64,000 bases of DNA from Flavobacterium zhairuonense (GCF_004352915.1 NZ_SJSY01000071.1:1-64000); one strand, 5' to 3'; positions 18,114 to 27,706 are shown, counted from the stretch's first letter. Made by a program: numbers and translations. Notes: generated from the sequence alone by a model not told the origin.

Positions 18114-21100
18114 TTAAGATTTATTCATTCGTTTTTCCAATTTTGCAAACAGTATGTAAAGTCCAGGAATGATTAAAAGACCAAACACAGTTCCGATTAA
18201 CATTCCACCCGCAGCTGCTGTTCCGATAGAACGGTTACCAATTGCACCCGCACCAGAAGCGATACACAACGGAATCAATCCTGAAATAAAAGCAAATGAG
18301 GTCATCAAAATTGGACGGAAACGAAGTCTTGCTCCTTCAATTGCTGCTTCGACAATATCTCGTCCGAGTTTATTTTGTGCCATCGCAAACTCTACAATCA
18401 GAATGGCGTTCTTGGCGAGCAGACCGATCAGCATGACGAGTGCTACTTGGGCATAAATATTATTGTCAAGTCCGACCATTACAAGTGCGATATAAGAACC
18501 AAAAACTCCAACCGGAAGACTTAACAATACTGGGAACGGAAGCAATAAACTTTCGTATTGCGCGGCCAATAATAAGTATACAAAAAGTATACAAAGCGCA
18601 AAAATGTAGATGGTTTGGTTTCCTGATAAAATCTCTTCACGCGTCATACCCGACCATTCCAATTCGAAACGGCTTGGCAATTTTTCTGCAGCAATTTTTT
18701 CAACAGCGGCAATAGCATCTCCAGAGCTGTAACCTTCAGCAGGTTCACCGTTTATCATAGCGGACATGTACATGTTGTAACGTGTTAGAACTTCTGGACC
18801 ATAAACTCTTTCTAATTTGATGAAAGTAGAAAACGGAACCATTTCGCCTGCTTCATTCTTCAAATACATATCCAAAATACTTTCTGGGTTTTGACGGAAT
18901 TGCGGACTTGCCTGAACCATCACTTTATACATTTGAGAAAAACGGATAAAATTGGTTGCATAAAAAGAACCTAACATGGTTTGCAAAGTTGACATGGCAT
19001 TGTCTACCGATATTCCTTTTTTGGCCGCCAAATCGTAATCAATATGAATTAAATACTGCGGGAAAGTGGCATCAAAACTCGAGAAAGAGTTCTGAATTTC
19101 TGGCGAAGCATTTAGTTCTTTTATAAATTCTTTGGTCACTTTATCGGTATTGGTAATACTTCCTCCAGATTTATCTAGCAAACGAAGCTCAAAACCACTC
19201 GTGTTACCAAAACCAGGAACAGTTGGCGGTGCAAAAATCTCGATTTGTGCGTCGGAAATGTTTTTGGTTTTTTCTGTAAGTTCTGCCATAAATTCGGTTA
19301 CCGAAATATCACGTTCGCTCCAGTCTTTTAAGTTGATCATTCCCATTCCGTATGAAGCTCCTGCGATTTCGGTTACAATACTGTATCCCGCAAGAGTCGT
19401 TACGTTGTCTACACCTTTAATTCCTTGGGCAATTTTCGTTACTTCATCCAAAGCTTTTTCAGTACGTTCTACAGTTGCTCCTTGTGGCGTTGTAACACTT
19501 ACGTAAACCATTCCCTGATCTTCGGTTGGGATAAATCCTGACGCTAAGAATTTTGTAGTTCCCCAAGTCAATACGCAAAACAGTACTAATAAACCAACAG
19601 TAACGGTATTGCGATCAGCAAATTTTACTAATACTTTGATGTATTTTGAAGTAATATTATCAAACCAATGGTTGAATCTGTGGAAGAATCTATCTAATAA
19701 TGATTTTTTCTCTTTGTTCGGATCGTGCGCTTTTAACATAATCGCACAAAGGGCAGGAGTAAGGGTAAGAGCGTTAATACCCGAAATTACGATACTTATT
19801 GCCATTGTCAATGAGAACTGCCTGTAGAAAACTCCGACTGGACCACTCAAGAAAGCAACCGGAATAAACACGGCAGCCATTACAATCGTAATTGCGATAA
19901 CGGCACCTGTAATTTCTTTCATCGCGCTAATGGTAGCTTCCATTGGCGACATATGTTCTTCGGAGATTTTTACGTGAACGGCTTCGACTACGACAATCGC
20001 ATTATCGACCACAATTCCTATAGAAAGTACTAACGCGAAAAGCGTTAATAAGTTGATCGAGAATCCCATCATCGACATAAAGGTAAACGAACCAATAAGT
20101 GCCACAGGAACTGCCAATACAGGAATCAAAGTCGATCTCCAATCTTGAAGGAAAAGGAAAACGACGAATGCTACCAAAATAAAGGCTTCAACCAAAGTTC
20201 TCAATACTTCATGAATCGAAGCGTCAAGGAAACGCGAAACGTCGTAAGCAATATTAAATTCCATTCCTGGAGGAAAAGAAGAAACTTTCAATTCTGCCAT
20301 TTTTTCTTTTACGCTAGCAATAACCTCAGAAGCATTCGAACCCGGACGCTGTTTCAACATGATCGAAGCAGAAGGTTTTCCATCGGTTTTAGAAACCATT
20401 CCGTAACTCATCGCACCAAATTCAATTTTCGAAATGTCTTTCAATCTTAAAATCGTTCCGTCTGGATTGGCTCTTAACGGAATTTCCTCATATTGTTTTG
20501 GCTCGAAGAATTTTCCACCATATTTAATTACATATTGCAGCTGATTGTTCATTTGTCCTGAACCTTCGCCCACTTTACCTGGCGCGGCAGAAATGTTTTG
20601 TTTTTGAAGTGAATTTATGACTTCATTTGCCGAAATATTATACGAAAGCATCTTTTCTGGATCCAGCCAGACACGCATCGAATATTCTTTCTGACCCATG
20701 ATTTCGGCACGTCCGACACCATCAATACGTTTTAATTCCTGTAGAATATTAATATCGGTAAAGTTGAAGATAAACTGCTCGTCCTGAGTTTTATCAGTAC
20801 TTGTAATGTTCAAGTACATCAACATACTGTTCACCTCTTTTTCGGTTGTAACTCCGGCGCGAATTACCTCTTCTGGAAGTTCATCTAGAATTGTCGTTAC
20901 ACGGTTTTGCACGTTTACGGCAGCCAGATCGGGATCGGTTCCTACTTCAAAGAAAACTTGAATTAAGGTCAAACCATCATTGGAAGTTACGGTTGACATA
21001 TATGTCATTCCAGGCACACCATTAATAGCTCTTTCTAACGGAAGGGCGACGGCATTGGCCGAAACCTCTGCGTTTGCTCCTGTATATTTTGCTGTAACGG

Positions 21101-21230
21101 TTACAGACGGTGGTACAATATCTGGGAATTGGGTAATAGGAAGCTGAAACAACGCCAGCAATCCCAGAAGGACTATCATAACCGAGATGATTAATGACAA
21201 TATTTTCCTTCTGATAAATAACTCTATCAT
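18114..21230 (-). CDS. RND multidrug efflux permease (AcrB/HAE1 type)
   Basis: 1038 residues, standard for HAE1 pumps. An N-terminal TM helix is followed by the porter domain (PPSVTVTAKYTGANAEVSA). TM4 carries the proton-relay aspartates in GIVVDNAIVVVEAVH. A second porter/docking half follows, and TM10 has GLLAKNAILIVEFA with its key lysine. It extrudes hydrophobic substrates using the proton motive force. The start at 21230 gives the typical MIELFIRRKILS N-terminus. The adaptor gene ends 50 bp upstream on the same strand. Substrates cannot be predicted from sequence. Confidence 0.95.
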   Translation of the reverse strand: MIELFIRRKILSLIISVMIVLLGLLALFQLPITQFPDIVPPSVTVTAKYTGANAEVSANAVALPLERAINGVPGMTYMSTVTSNDGLTLIQVFFEVGTDPDLAAVNVQNRVTTILDELPEEVIRAGVTTEKEVNSMLMYLNITSTDKTQDEQFIFNFTDINILQELKRIDGVGRAEIMGQKEYSMRVWLDPEKMLSYNISANEVINSLQKQNISAAPGKVGEGSGQMNNQLQYVIKYGGKFFEPKQYEEIPLRANPDGTILRLKDISKIEFGAMSYGMVSKTDGKPSASIMLKQRPGSNASEVIASVKEKMAELKVSSFPPGMEFNIAYDVSRFLDASIHEVLRTLVEAFILVAFVVFLFLQDWRSTLIPVLAVPVALIGSFTFMSMMGFSINLLTLFALVLSIGIVVDNAIVVVEAVHVKISEEHMSPMEATISAMKEITGAVIAITIVMAAVFIPVAFLSGPVGVFYRQFSLTMAISIVISGINALTLTPALCAIMLKAHDPNKEKKSLLDRFFHRFNHWFDNITSKYIKVLVKFADRNTVTVGLLVLFCVLTWGTTKFLASGFIPTEDQGMVYVSVTTPQGATVERTEKALDEVTKIAQGIKGVDNVTTLAGYSIVTEIAGASYGMGMINLKDWSERDISVTEFMAELTEKTKNISDAQIEIFAPPTVPGFGNTSGFELRLLDKSGGSITNTDKVTKEFIKELNASPEIQNSFSSFDATFPQYLIHIDYDLAAKKGISVDNAMSTLQTMLGSFYATNFIRFSQMYKVMVQASPQFRQNPESILDMYLKNEAGEMVPFSTFIKLERVYGPEVLTRYNMYMSAMINGEPAEGYSSGDAIAAVEKIAAEKLPSRFELEWSGMTREEILSGNQTIYIFALCILFVYLLLAAQYESLLLPFPVLLSLPVGVFGSYIALVMVGLDNNIYAQVALVMLIGLLAKNAILIVEFAMAQNKLGRDIVEAAIEGARLRFRPILMTSFAFISGLIPLCIASGAGAIGNRSIGTAAAGGMLIGTVFGLLIIPGLYILFAKLEKRMNKS

Positions 21231-21280
21231 TTTAAATGTTTTAGATAAATAATTAAATAACTGTTTTACAGATCGATAAT

Positions 21281-22375
21281 CTACATTTGTTTCATGTTGA
21301 TTTTATCGCCGTCTCTCAATGATTGCGTGCCTTCTTGTACGATTAGGTCGTCGCTTTTAAGACCTTCGTTCAAGATATAAACATCATCTAGAGTCGTTTC
21401 GATTGTAACATTTGTCATTTTAACTACTCCATCTTTGTTCACGCGGAAAACGTATTGTTTGTCTTGAATAGAAAAAACAGCTTTCTGCGGAATTAAAATT
21501 GCATTGGTTTTTGGTTCTGAAATAATCAGTTTACCAGAAGTTCCGTGTTTGATAAACCCTTGCGGATTATGAAATTTTGCTTTGTATTGAATAGAACCAG
21601 TTTCTCTGTTGATTTCTCCATCGGCAGTTCTTAGTTCTCCTTTTTGATCGTAAACCATTCCGTTTGGCAATACCAACTTGATGTCGCCTTGCGTGTTTAA
21701 GGTTTTGTCTTCCATCATTTGGAAATAAGTGTCTTCAGGAATTGAGAAATAAGCATATACATCATCTAGCTGAGAAATAGTTGTCAGTAATGAACCATTT
21801 TCAATGAGGCTTCCTTCTTTAAACGGAATTCTATCTACCGTTCCATCAAAAGGAGCAAGAATTGTTGTAAAACTAATCTGTTGGTTGATTGCTTTTTTTT
21901 CTGCAATCGCATGAGCTACTTTTGCAGAAGCAGCTTCGTATTTTGCTTTTGATAGTTCTAATTCTTTATCTGCAATTACTTTTTTGTTGAAAAGAGTTTG
22001 AGCCTGTTCCAATTCTACAGTTGCGATTCTTAAATCGGCTTTTGCACTTTTGAAAACGGCTTCGGCTTTTAGAAGTTGAATCTGAAGTTCAACATCGCTT
22101 ATTTTGAAAAGGATTTGCCCTTTTTTTACTTTTTGCCCTTCGCTAACGTAAACTTTGTCTAACAGACCAGGAATACGAACGTGAATTTCTACATTGTTTT
22201 TAGCATGTACATCGGCAACAAATTTGCTCGAAACTATGGTGTCTTTTAGAGTTACCTTATAAACAGGAACCGTTTTTATGTTGTTTGAATCTTTTTTTGA
22301 TTTATCGCCGCACGAGACTAAAACGAATAAAGCCAAGGTGAATAAAAGAAATGGATTTTTATAGATATTAATCAT
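21281..22375 (-). CDS. RND efflux periplasmic adaptor (AcrA-like lipoprotein)
   Basis: 364 residues. A signal peptide with lipobox LVSC (Cys22) anchors it. A barrel-sandwich (lipoyl) half with VYVSEGQKVKKGQILFKI, an alpha hairpin (~95-150), the second lipoyl half (TTILAPFDGTVDRIPFKEGS), a beta barrel and a membrane-proximal domain follow. This is the membrane fusion protein that links the pump to the outer-membrane factor. It is first in the pump operon. A short imperfect inverted repeat (CTCCCT...AGGGAG, 22406-22431) lies upstream; its role is unknown. Confidence 0.93.
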   Translation of the reverse strand: MINIYKNPFLLFTLALFVLVSCGDKSKKDSNNIKTVPVYKVTLKDTIVSSKFVADVHAKNNVEIHVRIPGLLDKVYVSEGQKVKKGQILFKISDVELQIQLLKAEAVFKSAKADLRIATVELEQAQTLFNKKVIADKELELSKAKYEAASAKVAHAIAEKKAINQQISFTTILAPFDGTVDRIPFKEGSLIENGSLLTTISQLDDVYAYFSIPEDTYFQMMEDKTLNTQGDIKLVLPNGMVYDQKGELRTADGEINRETGSIQYKAKFHNPQGFIKHGTSGKLIISEPKTNAILIPQKAVFSIQDKQYVFRVNKDGVVKMTNVTIETTLDDVYILNEGLKSDDLIVQEGTQSLRDGDKINMKQM

Positions 22376-22598
22376 TAGGTTTTAATTTTTGAATAAATAG
22401 ATCTTCTCCCTTGCTACTTGAATGTAGGGAGTATGAATTTGGAATTAAAAAATAGGAATATATTCGGATGCTTTTCTTTTTTGAAAAGTGCCGATTCAGA
22501 AAATGTTTTTCCAGCAAGAGCTATTCATGTACCATAAAGACATGAAAAATTATTCCAGAAATACCTCTGAAACTGAAAAAACAACGAAATTTTGAAGT

Positions 22599-22955
22599 TT
22601 AGAAAAGTTGGTACAAATGCAAATAAGTATGCCTTTGAACCTGGTATATTGAAGCGATACCATATATTAAGCTTTTTTTATAAAGCTTGAAGTTTATTAA
22701 GTTGCTAAAATACGGAGCCTTGATTGTGCTTTGTTGCGAAATTGTAGCTCTGGATTTTATTTTCTTCTTAATGATATAATGGACTTCTAGATTTTTTGAA
22801 GAAGAAAAATCAGAAGAGGAAAGTGAGTCGTCTGCGGCAACACTATCCAATGTAATACAATTAGAAAAAGGAATGGATTGCTGAACCGTTTCGGCGCCTC
22901 TGAAGAAAGAGAGCAGCGATAGCAAAACGATATATATGAACTTTGCAGGTTTCAT
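22599..22955 (-). CDS. Small secreted or membrane protein, unknown
   Basis: 118 residues with an N-terminal signal-like stretch (KFIYIVLLSLLSFF). A Ser/Asp-rich segment (ADDSLSSSDFSSSK) and a basic C-terminal half with several aromatic residues follow. I recognise no family. It lies 223 bp upstream of the RND adaptor on the same strand, where pump operons of this phylum sometimes carry small accessory ORFs. Whether it is translated is uncertain. Confidence 0.5.
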   Translation of the reverse strand: MKPAKFIYIVLLSLLSFFRGAETVQQSIPFSNCITLDSVAADDSLSSSDFSSSKNLEVHYIIKKKIKSRATISQQSTIKAPYFSNLINFKLYKKSLIYGIASIYQVQRHTYLHLYQLF

Positions 22956-23121
22956 TTTCAGCGGGGCAGATTTATAAAGTTTTTATTCCTTAAATCTAGG
23001 ATATATTATTGTTCAAATTGCGCCAAATATACTAATTTGAAAAATAAGGTTTCTTAATTTTTTTTTAAAACCGACGAGATTTAAATATTTAATAATACAT
23101 TCCAAAAGGCCATATAAAAAT

Positions 23122-23150
23122 AAAGCTCCATTATTTCTAATGAAGCTTTT
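23122..23150 (-). terminator. Terminator of the VOC gene
   Basis: AAAGCTcCATTA and TAATGAAGCTTT form a hairpin with one bulge. A T-rich tract follows on the minus strand. Confidence 0.65.
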
Positions 23151-23165
23151 AATTAAGTACAGTGT

Positions 23166-23561
23166 TTACATTCCGGGCCAATATAAAAAATTGAATTTAT
23201 GTCCGTCAGGATCAGTAAATCCGAAAGTATAACCTTGCTGAAAATTTTCTGGTTCTGAAAATATTTTTGCTCCCGCTTTTTTTACGATTTCATACCATTT
23301 ATCTACATTTTCTCGGCTTTCTGCAGATAAGGAAAAGATAATTTCATTTTCATTTTTAGCATCAGCCACTTTTCCTCTCATGGCATTGTCAAATCTTTTT
23401 GGAATAAAAAAGTTGATCACAAAGTTGTTTTCTCCATAAGTAAAACTTACTAATTCTTCTGTTTCTTTCCCATTTTGCTTGAATCCAAGCTCCGAATAAA
23501 ATTTTATTGTTTTTTGCAAATCGTGTGAAACCAAGTTGGCCCATATCATTTTCGTTTTCAT
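23166..23561 (-). CDS. VOC-family (glyoxalase/bleomycin-resistance fold) protein
   Basis: 131 residues with one VOC unit of two beta-alpha-beta-beta-beta modules. It begins WANLVSHDLQKTIKFYSELGF and ends with QQGYTFGFTDPDGHKFNFLYW, the typical second-module ending. Members bind metals or sequester small toxic molecules; the family is too broad to assign a substrate. It is divergent from the zinc-finger FAD monooxygenase, with less than 100 bp between starts. Confidence 0.88.
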   Translation of the reverse strand: MKTKMIWANLVSHDLQKTIKFYSELGFKQNGKETEELVSFTYGENNFVINFFIPKRFDNAMRGKVADAKNENEIIFSLSAESRENVDKWYEIVKKAGAKIFSEPENFQQGYTFGFTDPDGHKFNFLYWPGM

Positions 23562-23647
23562 AAACTTTAGTTTTTAGAATAGTTAATAAACTAAGTTAAA
23601 CAAATTAATGGTTTAATACTTTTAATGAAATTGTAAAGTTTTGCCTT

Positions 23648-23655
23648 AATTTTGT
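23648..23655 (+). promoter_or_regulatory. -7 promoter box of the zinc-finger FAD monooxygenase
   Basis: TAATTTTG is an exact TAnnTTTG match. Transcription would begin near 23660, so either the TTG at 23660 is used on a leaderless mRNA or translation starts at the GTG at 23699, which has an AAGGA four bases upstream. Confidence 0.6.
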
Positions 23656-23659
23656 ACGA

Positions 23660-25147
23660 TTGCTAAAAGATGCAAAAAATACACGAAATAAAGGAAAAGT
23701 GAAAAACGAAGCAACAAACTGGACAATTTGTGAGGTATGCGAAGGGCGTGGCAAAAAAAGCCAGCGACTTAGTAAAAAAGTAAAGCTTCAATACCAATTC
23801 GAATTAGAACAATTTGAAAGATCTAATGGAGAAGGAAATGCTCCCATTCGACCAAAAGCCCACAAAATTATATGTTCCAATTGTGGCGGAACAGGAATAA
23901 TTCCGTCTGCTTTTTTTCCTGTGGCTGATGCCGAAAAATATCCTCATGTTGCCATTATCGGTGGCGGAATTGGAGGTGTGGCTTTGGCTGTAGCTTGTCT
24001 TCATCGCGGTATTCCTTTTACACTTTATGAACGCGACCAAAACTTCGAAGCACGTTCGCAAGGATATGGACTTACTTTGCAACAAGCCAGCAAAGCGATC
24101 GCGGGCTTAGGAATTTTAGATTTAAAAGATGGCGTTGTTTCAACTAGGCATTTGGTTCATACAACCGATGGAAAAGTAATTGGCGAATGGGGAGTAAGAA
24201 AATGGATTCCAGCTGAAGCCAAAACATTTAAAAAACGTTCTAATATTCATATCGCCCGCCAATCTTTGCGTTTGGAACTGCTGAATCAGCTTGGAGAAAA
24301 TGAAAATATAAAATGGGGACATCAATTAATAGATTTTCAACAAAACGATGATCAAAGTTTTATGCTGAATTTTTCTGTAAATGACGAAATAAAAAGTGAA
24401 AAAACTACTCTTGTTGTAGGAGCAGATGGTATTCGAAGTTCAGTCCGAAAATTATGGTTTGGCGAAGATATTGCTCCTTTACGTTATTTGGATTGTATTG
24501 TAATTTTAGGCATCTGTTCTTTGAGTGCGCTTGAAGGGGTTGACAACTCATTATTGGATTCGGCTACAGTATTTCAAACTGCAAATGGAAATGAGCGTAT
24601 TTACATTATGCCTTATAAATCAGATTCTGTAATGTGGCAATTAAGTTTTCTGATGCCAGAAAATGAGGCGAAAGATTTAAGCGCAAAAGGAACTCAGGCT
24701 TTAAAAGAAGAAGCAATCAAGAGAACACAATGGCACGAGCCAATTCCTCAAATTTTAAAAGCAACACAAGAAACTCAAATTTCCGGTTATCCTGTTTACG
24801 ACCGTGAATTGCTCAACGCCGAAATATTAAAAAAAGGAGGAAACGTAACGCTAATTGGTGACGCAGCACATCCAATGAGTCCGTTTAAAGGTCAAGGAGC
24901 AAATCAGGCTTTGCTAGATGCGCTGTCGCTTGCTAGAGCGATTACAAACGGCTGCAAATCATTATCGCATTGGAAAAAAGTGGGATTGCGCGAAAGTGTC
25001 TTAAATGAATTTGAAGCCGAAATGCTAAAACGCAGCGCCGTAAAAGTAAAAGATTCTGCCGCCGCTGCAGAATTCCTTCATTCTGATATTGTACTTTACG
25101 AAGGAGATAAGCCGAGAGGTAGTTATGTGAAGAAAAAAAAGTCTTAA
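23660..25147 (+). CDS. FAD-dependent monooxygenase with N-terminal DnaJ-like zinc finger
   Basis: Up to 495 residues. The N-terminal ~85 carry two CxxCxGxG half-motifs, CEVCEGRGKK (Cys24/Cys27) and CSNCGGTG (Cys72/Cys75). This is the DnaJ cysteine-rich signature, enough to bind one zinc. A class A flavoprotein monooxygenase follows: dinucleotide motif GGGIGG (101-106), YERD, GADGIRS and the second FAD motif GDAAHPMSPFKGQGANQ. Such enzymes hydroxylate aromatic or antibiotic-like substrates with NAD(P)H and O2. The finger is unusual for this class and could mediate protein binding or stabilise the N-terminus. The start is uncertain (TTG 23660 or GTG 23699, -13 residues); both keep the finger. 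The substrate is unknown. Confidence 0.85.
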   Translation: MLKDAKNTRNKGKVKNEATNWTICEVCEGRGKKSQRLSKKVKLQYQFELEQFERSNGEGNAPIRPKAHKIICSNCGGTGIIPSAFFPVADAEKYPHVAIIGGGIGGVALAVACLHRGIPFTLYERDQNFEARSQGYGLTLQQASKAIAGLGILDLKDGVVSTRHLVHTTDGKVIGEWGVRKWIPAEAKTFKKRSNIHIARQSLRLELLNQLGENENIKWGHQLIDFQQNDDQSFMLNFSVNDEIKSEKTTLVVGADGIRSSVRKLWFGEDIAPLRYLDCIVILGICSLSALEGVDNSLLDSATVFQTANGNERIYIMPYKSDSVMWQLSFLMPENEAKDLSAKGTQALKEEAIKRTQWHEPIPQILKATQETQISGYPVYDRELLNAEILKKGGNVTLIGDAAHPMSPFKGQGANQALLDALSLARAITNGCKSLSHWKKVGLRESVLNEFEAEMLKRSAVKVKDSAAAAEFLHSDIVLYEGDKPRGSYVKKKKS

Positions 25148-25240
25148 ATATTTTTAGATAATCCTGAAATTTCTTTTTGATATTTATTTGTGTAAAATTT
25201 TTAAAAACAGTGTTTTGTGATTATTCGTACTTATAAGGAT

Positions 25241-25286
25241 AAAAAAGTCGTACTATTTTTTTTAAAGAAATGAGTACGACTTTTTT
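25241..25286 (+). terminator. Terminator after the FAD monooxygenase
   Basis: AAAAAAGTCGTACT (25241-25254) pairs with AGTACGACTTTTTT (25273-25286), with an 18-nt loop and a T tract after it. Confidence 0.8.
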
Positions 25287-25321
25287 TATTCGGTCGTGTA
25301 GTTCTTGCTTCTTTTTCAAAT

Positions 25322-25360
25322 TTGTATCGAAATAAATTTTTAACCTAAAACACGATACAA
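25322..25360 (+). promoter_or_regulatory. Inverted repeat in the leader of the serine hydrolase
   Basis: TTGTATCG (25322-25329) and CGATACAA (25353-25360) form perfect 8-bp arms; the right arm runs into the ATG. CAAATTTG just upstream is a 7/8 -7 box. It has the same half-sites as the leader of the Tet(X)-like gene. Confidence 0.4.
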
Positions 25361-26418
25361 TGAAAACTTCAGTAAAATTTTTAGCAGTACTATTAGTAAT
25401 AACCAATTTTTCTTTTGGACAAGATGTTACTAAAAAGATAGATTCTATAATAAAAAATAATTATCAAAAAAATCCGAACGTTGGGGTTAGTGTTGGCTTT
25501 ATTAAAGATAATGACGAATTTTTTACGGCTTATGGCAATTTGAATTCCGAAAGTCAAATTCAAATCAATAAAAATTCAATTTTCGAGATCGCATCAATCA
25601 CTAAAATTTTGACTTCAAATTTGATTGCGCAAGCCGTTATCGAGAATAAAATAAAAGTAGATGATTATATAGACAATTATCTTCCGAAGGAATATGTATT
25701 GCAAAAAAATATTCAAAACAAAATAAAAGTTTCAGATCTGGCATCTCATCAATCGGGTTTGCCTGATATCGATTTTGGAAAATTAATAAAATTAAATCCA
25801 CAACAACCTGTAAGCAATGTAACTCAAGAAACATTGGCTGAAATAATCAATACTTGCAGTGAATTAAAAGATTATGGTAAATATCGATATTCTACAATAG
25901 GATATACTTTGCTTGGGCAAATATTGGAAAAAGTGTATAACAAGAATTATGATCAAATTATTAGAGAAAAAATAATTGTACCCTTAAAAATGAAAAATAC
26001 ACTAACTAAAGATTTTAATGTAAAAAATAGTACAACTGCTCACAATCCTGAAGGCGGTATTCAAGAATTCTTTAAATGGAATATCACTGCACCAGCAGGT
26101 TTGATAAAATCGGATGCAGCGGATATGGTTGTCTATTTAAAAGCCGTTTTAAACGATAAAACTCAAGTAGGAAAAGCTGCAATTATTACGGAGAAAACCT
26201 TTTATAAAGATGAAAAAAGAGAAATGGGATTAGGCACAAATATTGTTACCGATGATAAAAACACCATTTATATGAAATCTGGTGATTCGATGGGACAATC
26301 TTCAATTATTTGTTATAACAGAGCTAAAAATTGGGGTATAATTATACTTTTAGACCAAAGAAATTCAAAAATGAGACAAGATTTGTTGAATGTAATTTAT
26401 GATACTGTTTTGAAATAA
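25360..26418 (+). CDS. Beta-lactamase-fold serine hydrolase (class C/PBP-like), exported
   Basis: 352 residues. A signal peptide (~1-20, ending NFSFGQ) is followed by the penicillin-recognising fold. Catalytic Ser79 lies in SITK (79-82). The Tyr motif is YST (in RYSTIGYTLLGQIL) where true class C enzymes have YxN. The third motif is KSGDSMGQSS in place of KTG. These changes fit the broad family of esterases and peptidases related to AmpC better than a proven beta-lactamase. It probably acts in the periplasm on peptides or esters. It stands alone with its own terminator. Confidence 0.88.
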   Translation: MKTSVKFLAVLLVITNFSFGQDVTKKIDSIIKNNYQKNPNVGVSVGFIKDNDEFFTAYGNLNSESQIQINKNSIFEIASITKILTSNLIAQAVIENKIKVDDYIDNYLPKEYVLQKNIQNKIKVSDLASHQSGLPDIDFGKLIKLNPQQPVSNVTQETLAEIINTCSELKDYGKYRYSTIGYTLLGQILEKVYNKNYDQIIREKIIVPLKMKNTLTKDFNVKNSTTAHNPEGGIQEFFKWNITAPAGLIKSDAADMVVYLKAVLNDKTQVGKAAIITEKTFYKDEKREMGLGTNIVTDDKNTIYMKSGDSMGQSSIICYNRAKNWGIIILLDQRNSKMRQDLLNVIYDTVLK

Positions 26419-26432
26419 ATAAAACGTAAAAC

Positions 26433-26463
26433 AAACTCTTTAAGAAATTAAGGAGTTTTTTTA
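26433..26463 (+). terminator. Terminator after the serine hydrolase
   Basis: AAACTCTTTAA-GAAA-TTAAGGAGTTT followed by a T run; a variant of the hairpin at 14941 and 28966. Confidence 0.85.
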
Positions 26464-26549
26464 TTTGATTCAAAGTGAAACTTGAATGAAATCATTGAAT
26501 CAATATTCTTATATTCGCTATAATAAGTACTAAATTATTACACGGTTTA

Positions 26550-27169
26550 ATGAATGATAACTTAACTTTTCCAATTGCAATTCATCCAACACCGACAAAA
26601 CTAGAGTTTTTTTAAGTTTGTTTTTAATCGTTTTTATTTTTGTTCCTTTTTCTTATGGTGTTTTTACCCATCAAGGAGTGTACTGTTTAAGTTTGCCACT
26701 TGGCTTTTTTGGAATCCTGACATTTAATCATTTTACAGATTATAAATTCACGACATTACAAATAATTCAAAAAAATAAATTTATATCTTTTGATCAAAAC
26801 GGACTGAAAATTTTAGAAAATGATGAATGTGATTTATATGATTGGAACCAATTAGAAAATATAGAAATTAATTTAATTGCATTTAAAGGTAAATGGAAGG
26901 ATGAAGAAGGTAAATATAACGGAATAGAAAATCACATTGTATTTACTTTTCAAAATATAATTCAGAAGCATCGTTTTTATGTAGAAAAGCCTAAAGAGTT
27001 CAATTTTTTGTGGGATTATTTCGAAAAAATAATTTTGCCAAAATTATATGAATCCAAAAGAATTAAAAATGAAAGCATAATTATATCGCAATTGGATTAT
27101 ACAGAATTACAGAAATTTAAAATGAAATACAATATTAATAGGTATACTGATTTTATATATTTCAACTAG
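26550..27169 (+). pseudogene. STM3941-like membrane protein split by a poly-T frameshift
   Basis: The ATG at 26550 opens a frame (MNDNLTFPIAIHPTPTKLEF) that stops at 26613-26615, immediately after a run of seven T (26607-26613). One extra T would join it to the long downstream frame (26618-27169), giving a single ~206-residue protein. That protein would have an N-terminal I-x-P-x-x-x-K-L motif, two TM helices (from FLSLFLIVFIFVPF and LPLGFFGILTF) and a PH-like domain. The layout resembles small STM3941-like membrane proteins. The alternative is a short protein from a TTG at 26618 inside the first TM helix, which looks unnatural. Sequencing error, true mutation or slippage cannot be separated here. 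Confidence 0.6.
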
Positions 27170-27202
27170 AAAATTGATTATAAACTTTCGAAAACGAAGC
27201 AT

Positions 27203-27706
27203 ATGATAGATTATAAGAATGCAAAATATCTAAGTATAATTTTGATATTTATTGGTTTTGGTTTTTCGGTTGAGAATAGTAAATCTGGAATAGAAATTTA
27301 CACAATCAAAGGAAATTTCAAAACATCAATTAAAAACTGTTATTATTGTTTCGACGAGAATTCCGTGATTTTAAATCAAAATCCAATTTTTGATGAAGAT
27401 GATATTAAAGATTTTAATTGGAAAGACCAGCAAATTTTTCTCAATGAATCTGGAAAAAAGAAATTAAAAAAAATAAAAATCCCTCTCCCTGGTATGCCAG
27501 TAGTAATGGTTTTAAATAATAAAAGAATCTACGGATTCTGGTTTTGGGATAAATTTTCTTCTTTTGGTTGTGATCGCGTTTATACTTATCCGGAAAAAGA
27601 TTTTAAAATAAAATTCGGTCTACCTAAAAAAAATACTTTCGGAATAGATCCGAGATTTAATGAAGTGCTTCATAAATATGTTATTGATAAATACAAACAA
27701 TATTAG
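27203..27706 (+). CDS. Hypothetical exported protein
   Basis: 167 residues with a hydrophobic N-terminal helix (YLSIILIFIGFGFSVE, ~9-24) that could be a signal peptide or anchor. The following region (NQNPIFDEDDIKDFNWKDQQ, FLNESGKKKL, PVVMVLNNKRIYGFWFWDKF) resembles the SecD P1-head-like domain of several small Bacteroidota proteins: 'inputs' strand, DI element, then a 'ngk.iy.g.f' strand. This similarity is by eye and weak. It follows the frameshifted STM3941-like gene by 33 bp and may share its transcript. Confidence 0.65.
   Translation: MIDYKNAKYLSIILIFIGFGFSVENSKSGIEIYTIKGNFKTSIKNCYYCFDENSVILNQNPIFDEDDIKDFNWKDQQIFLNESGKKKLKKIKIPLPGMPVVMVLNNKRIYGFWFWDKFSSFGCDRVYTYPEKDFKIKFGLPKKNTFGIDPRFNEVLHKYVIDKYKQY

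Noticed and set aside
19132..19506. 124-residue ORF antisense to the RND pump
   Set aside because: It lies within the strongly supported pump gene and has no domain or promoter; a shadow frame.
25360..26418. Calling the serine hydrolase a class C beta-lactamase
   Set aside because: The Tyr motif is YST and the third motif KSG in place of YxN and KTG, so hydrolysis of beta-lactams is not supported.
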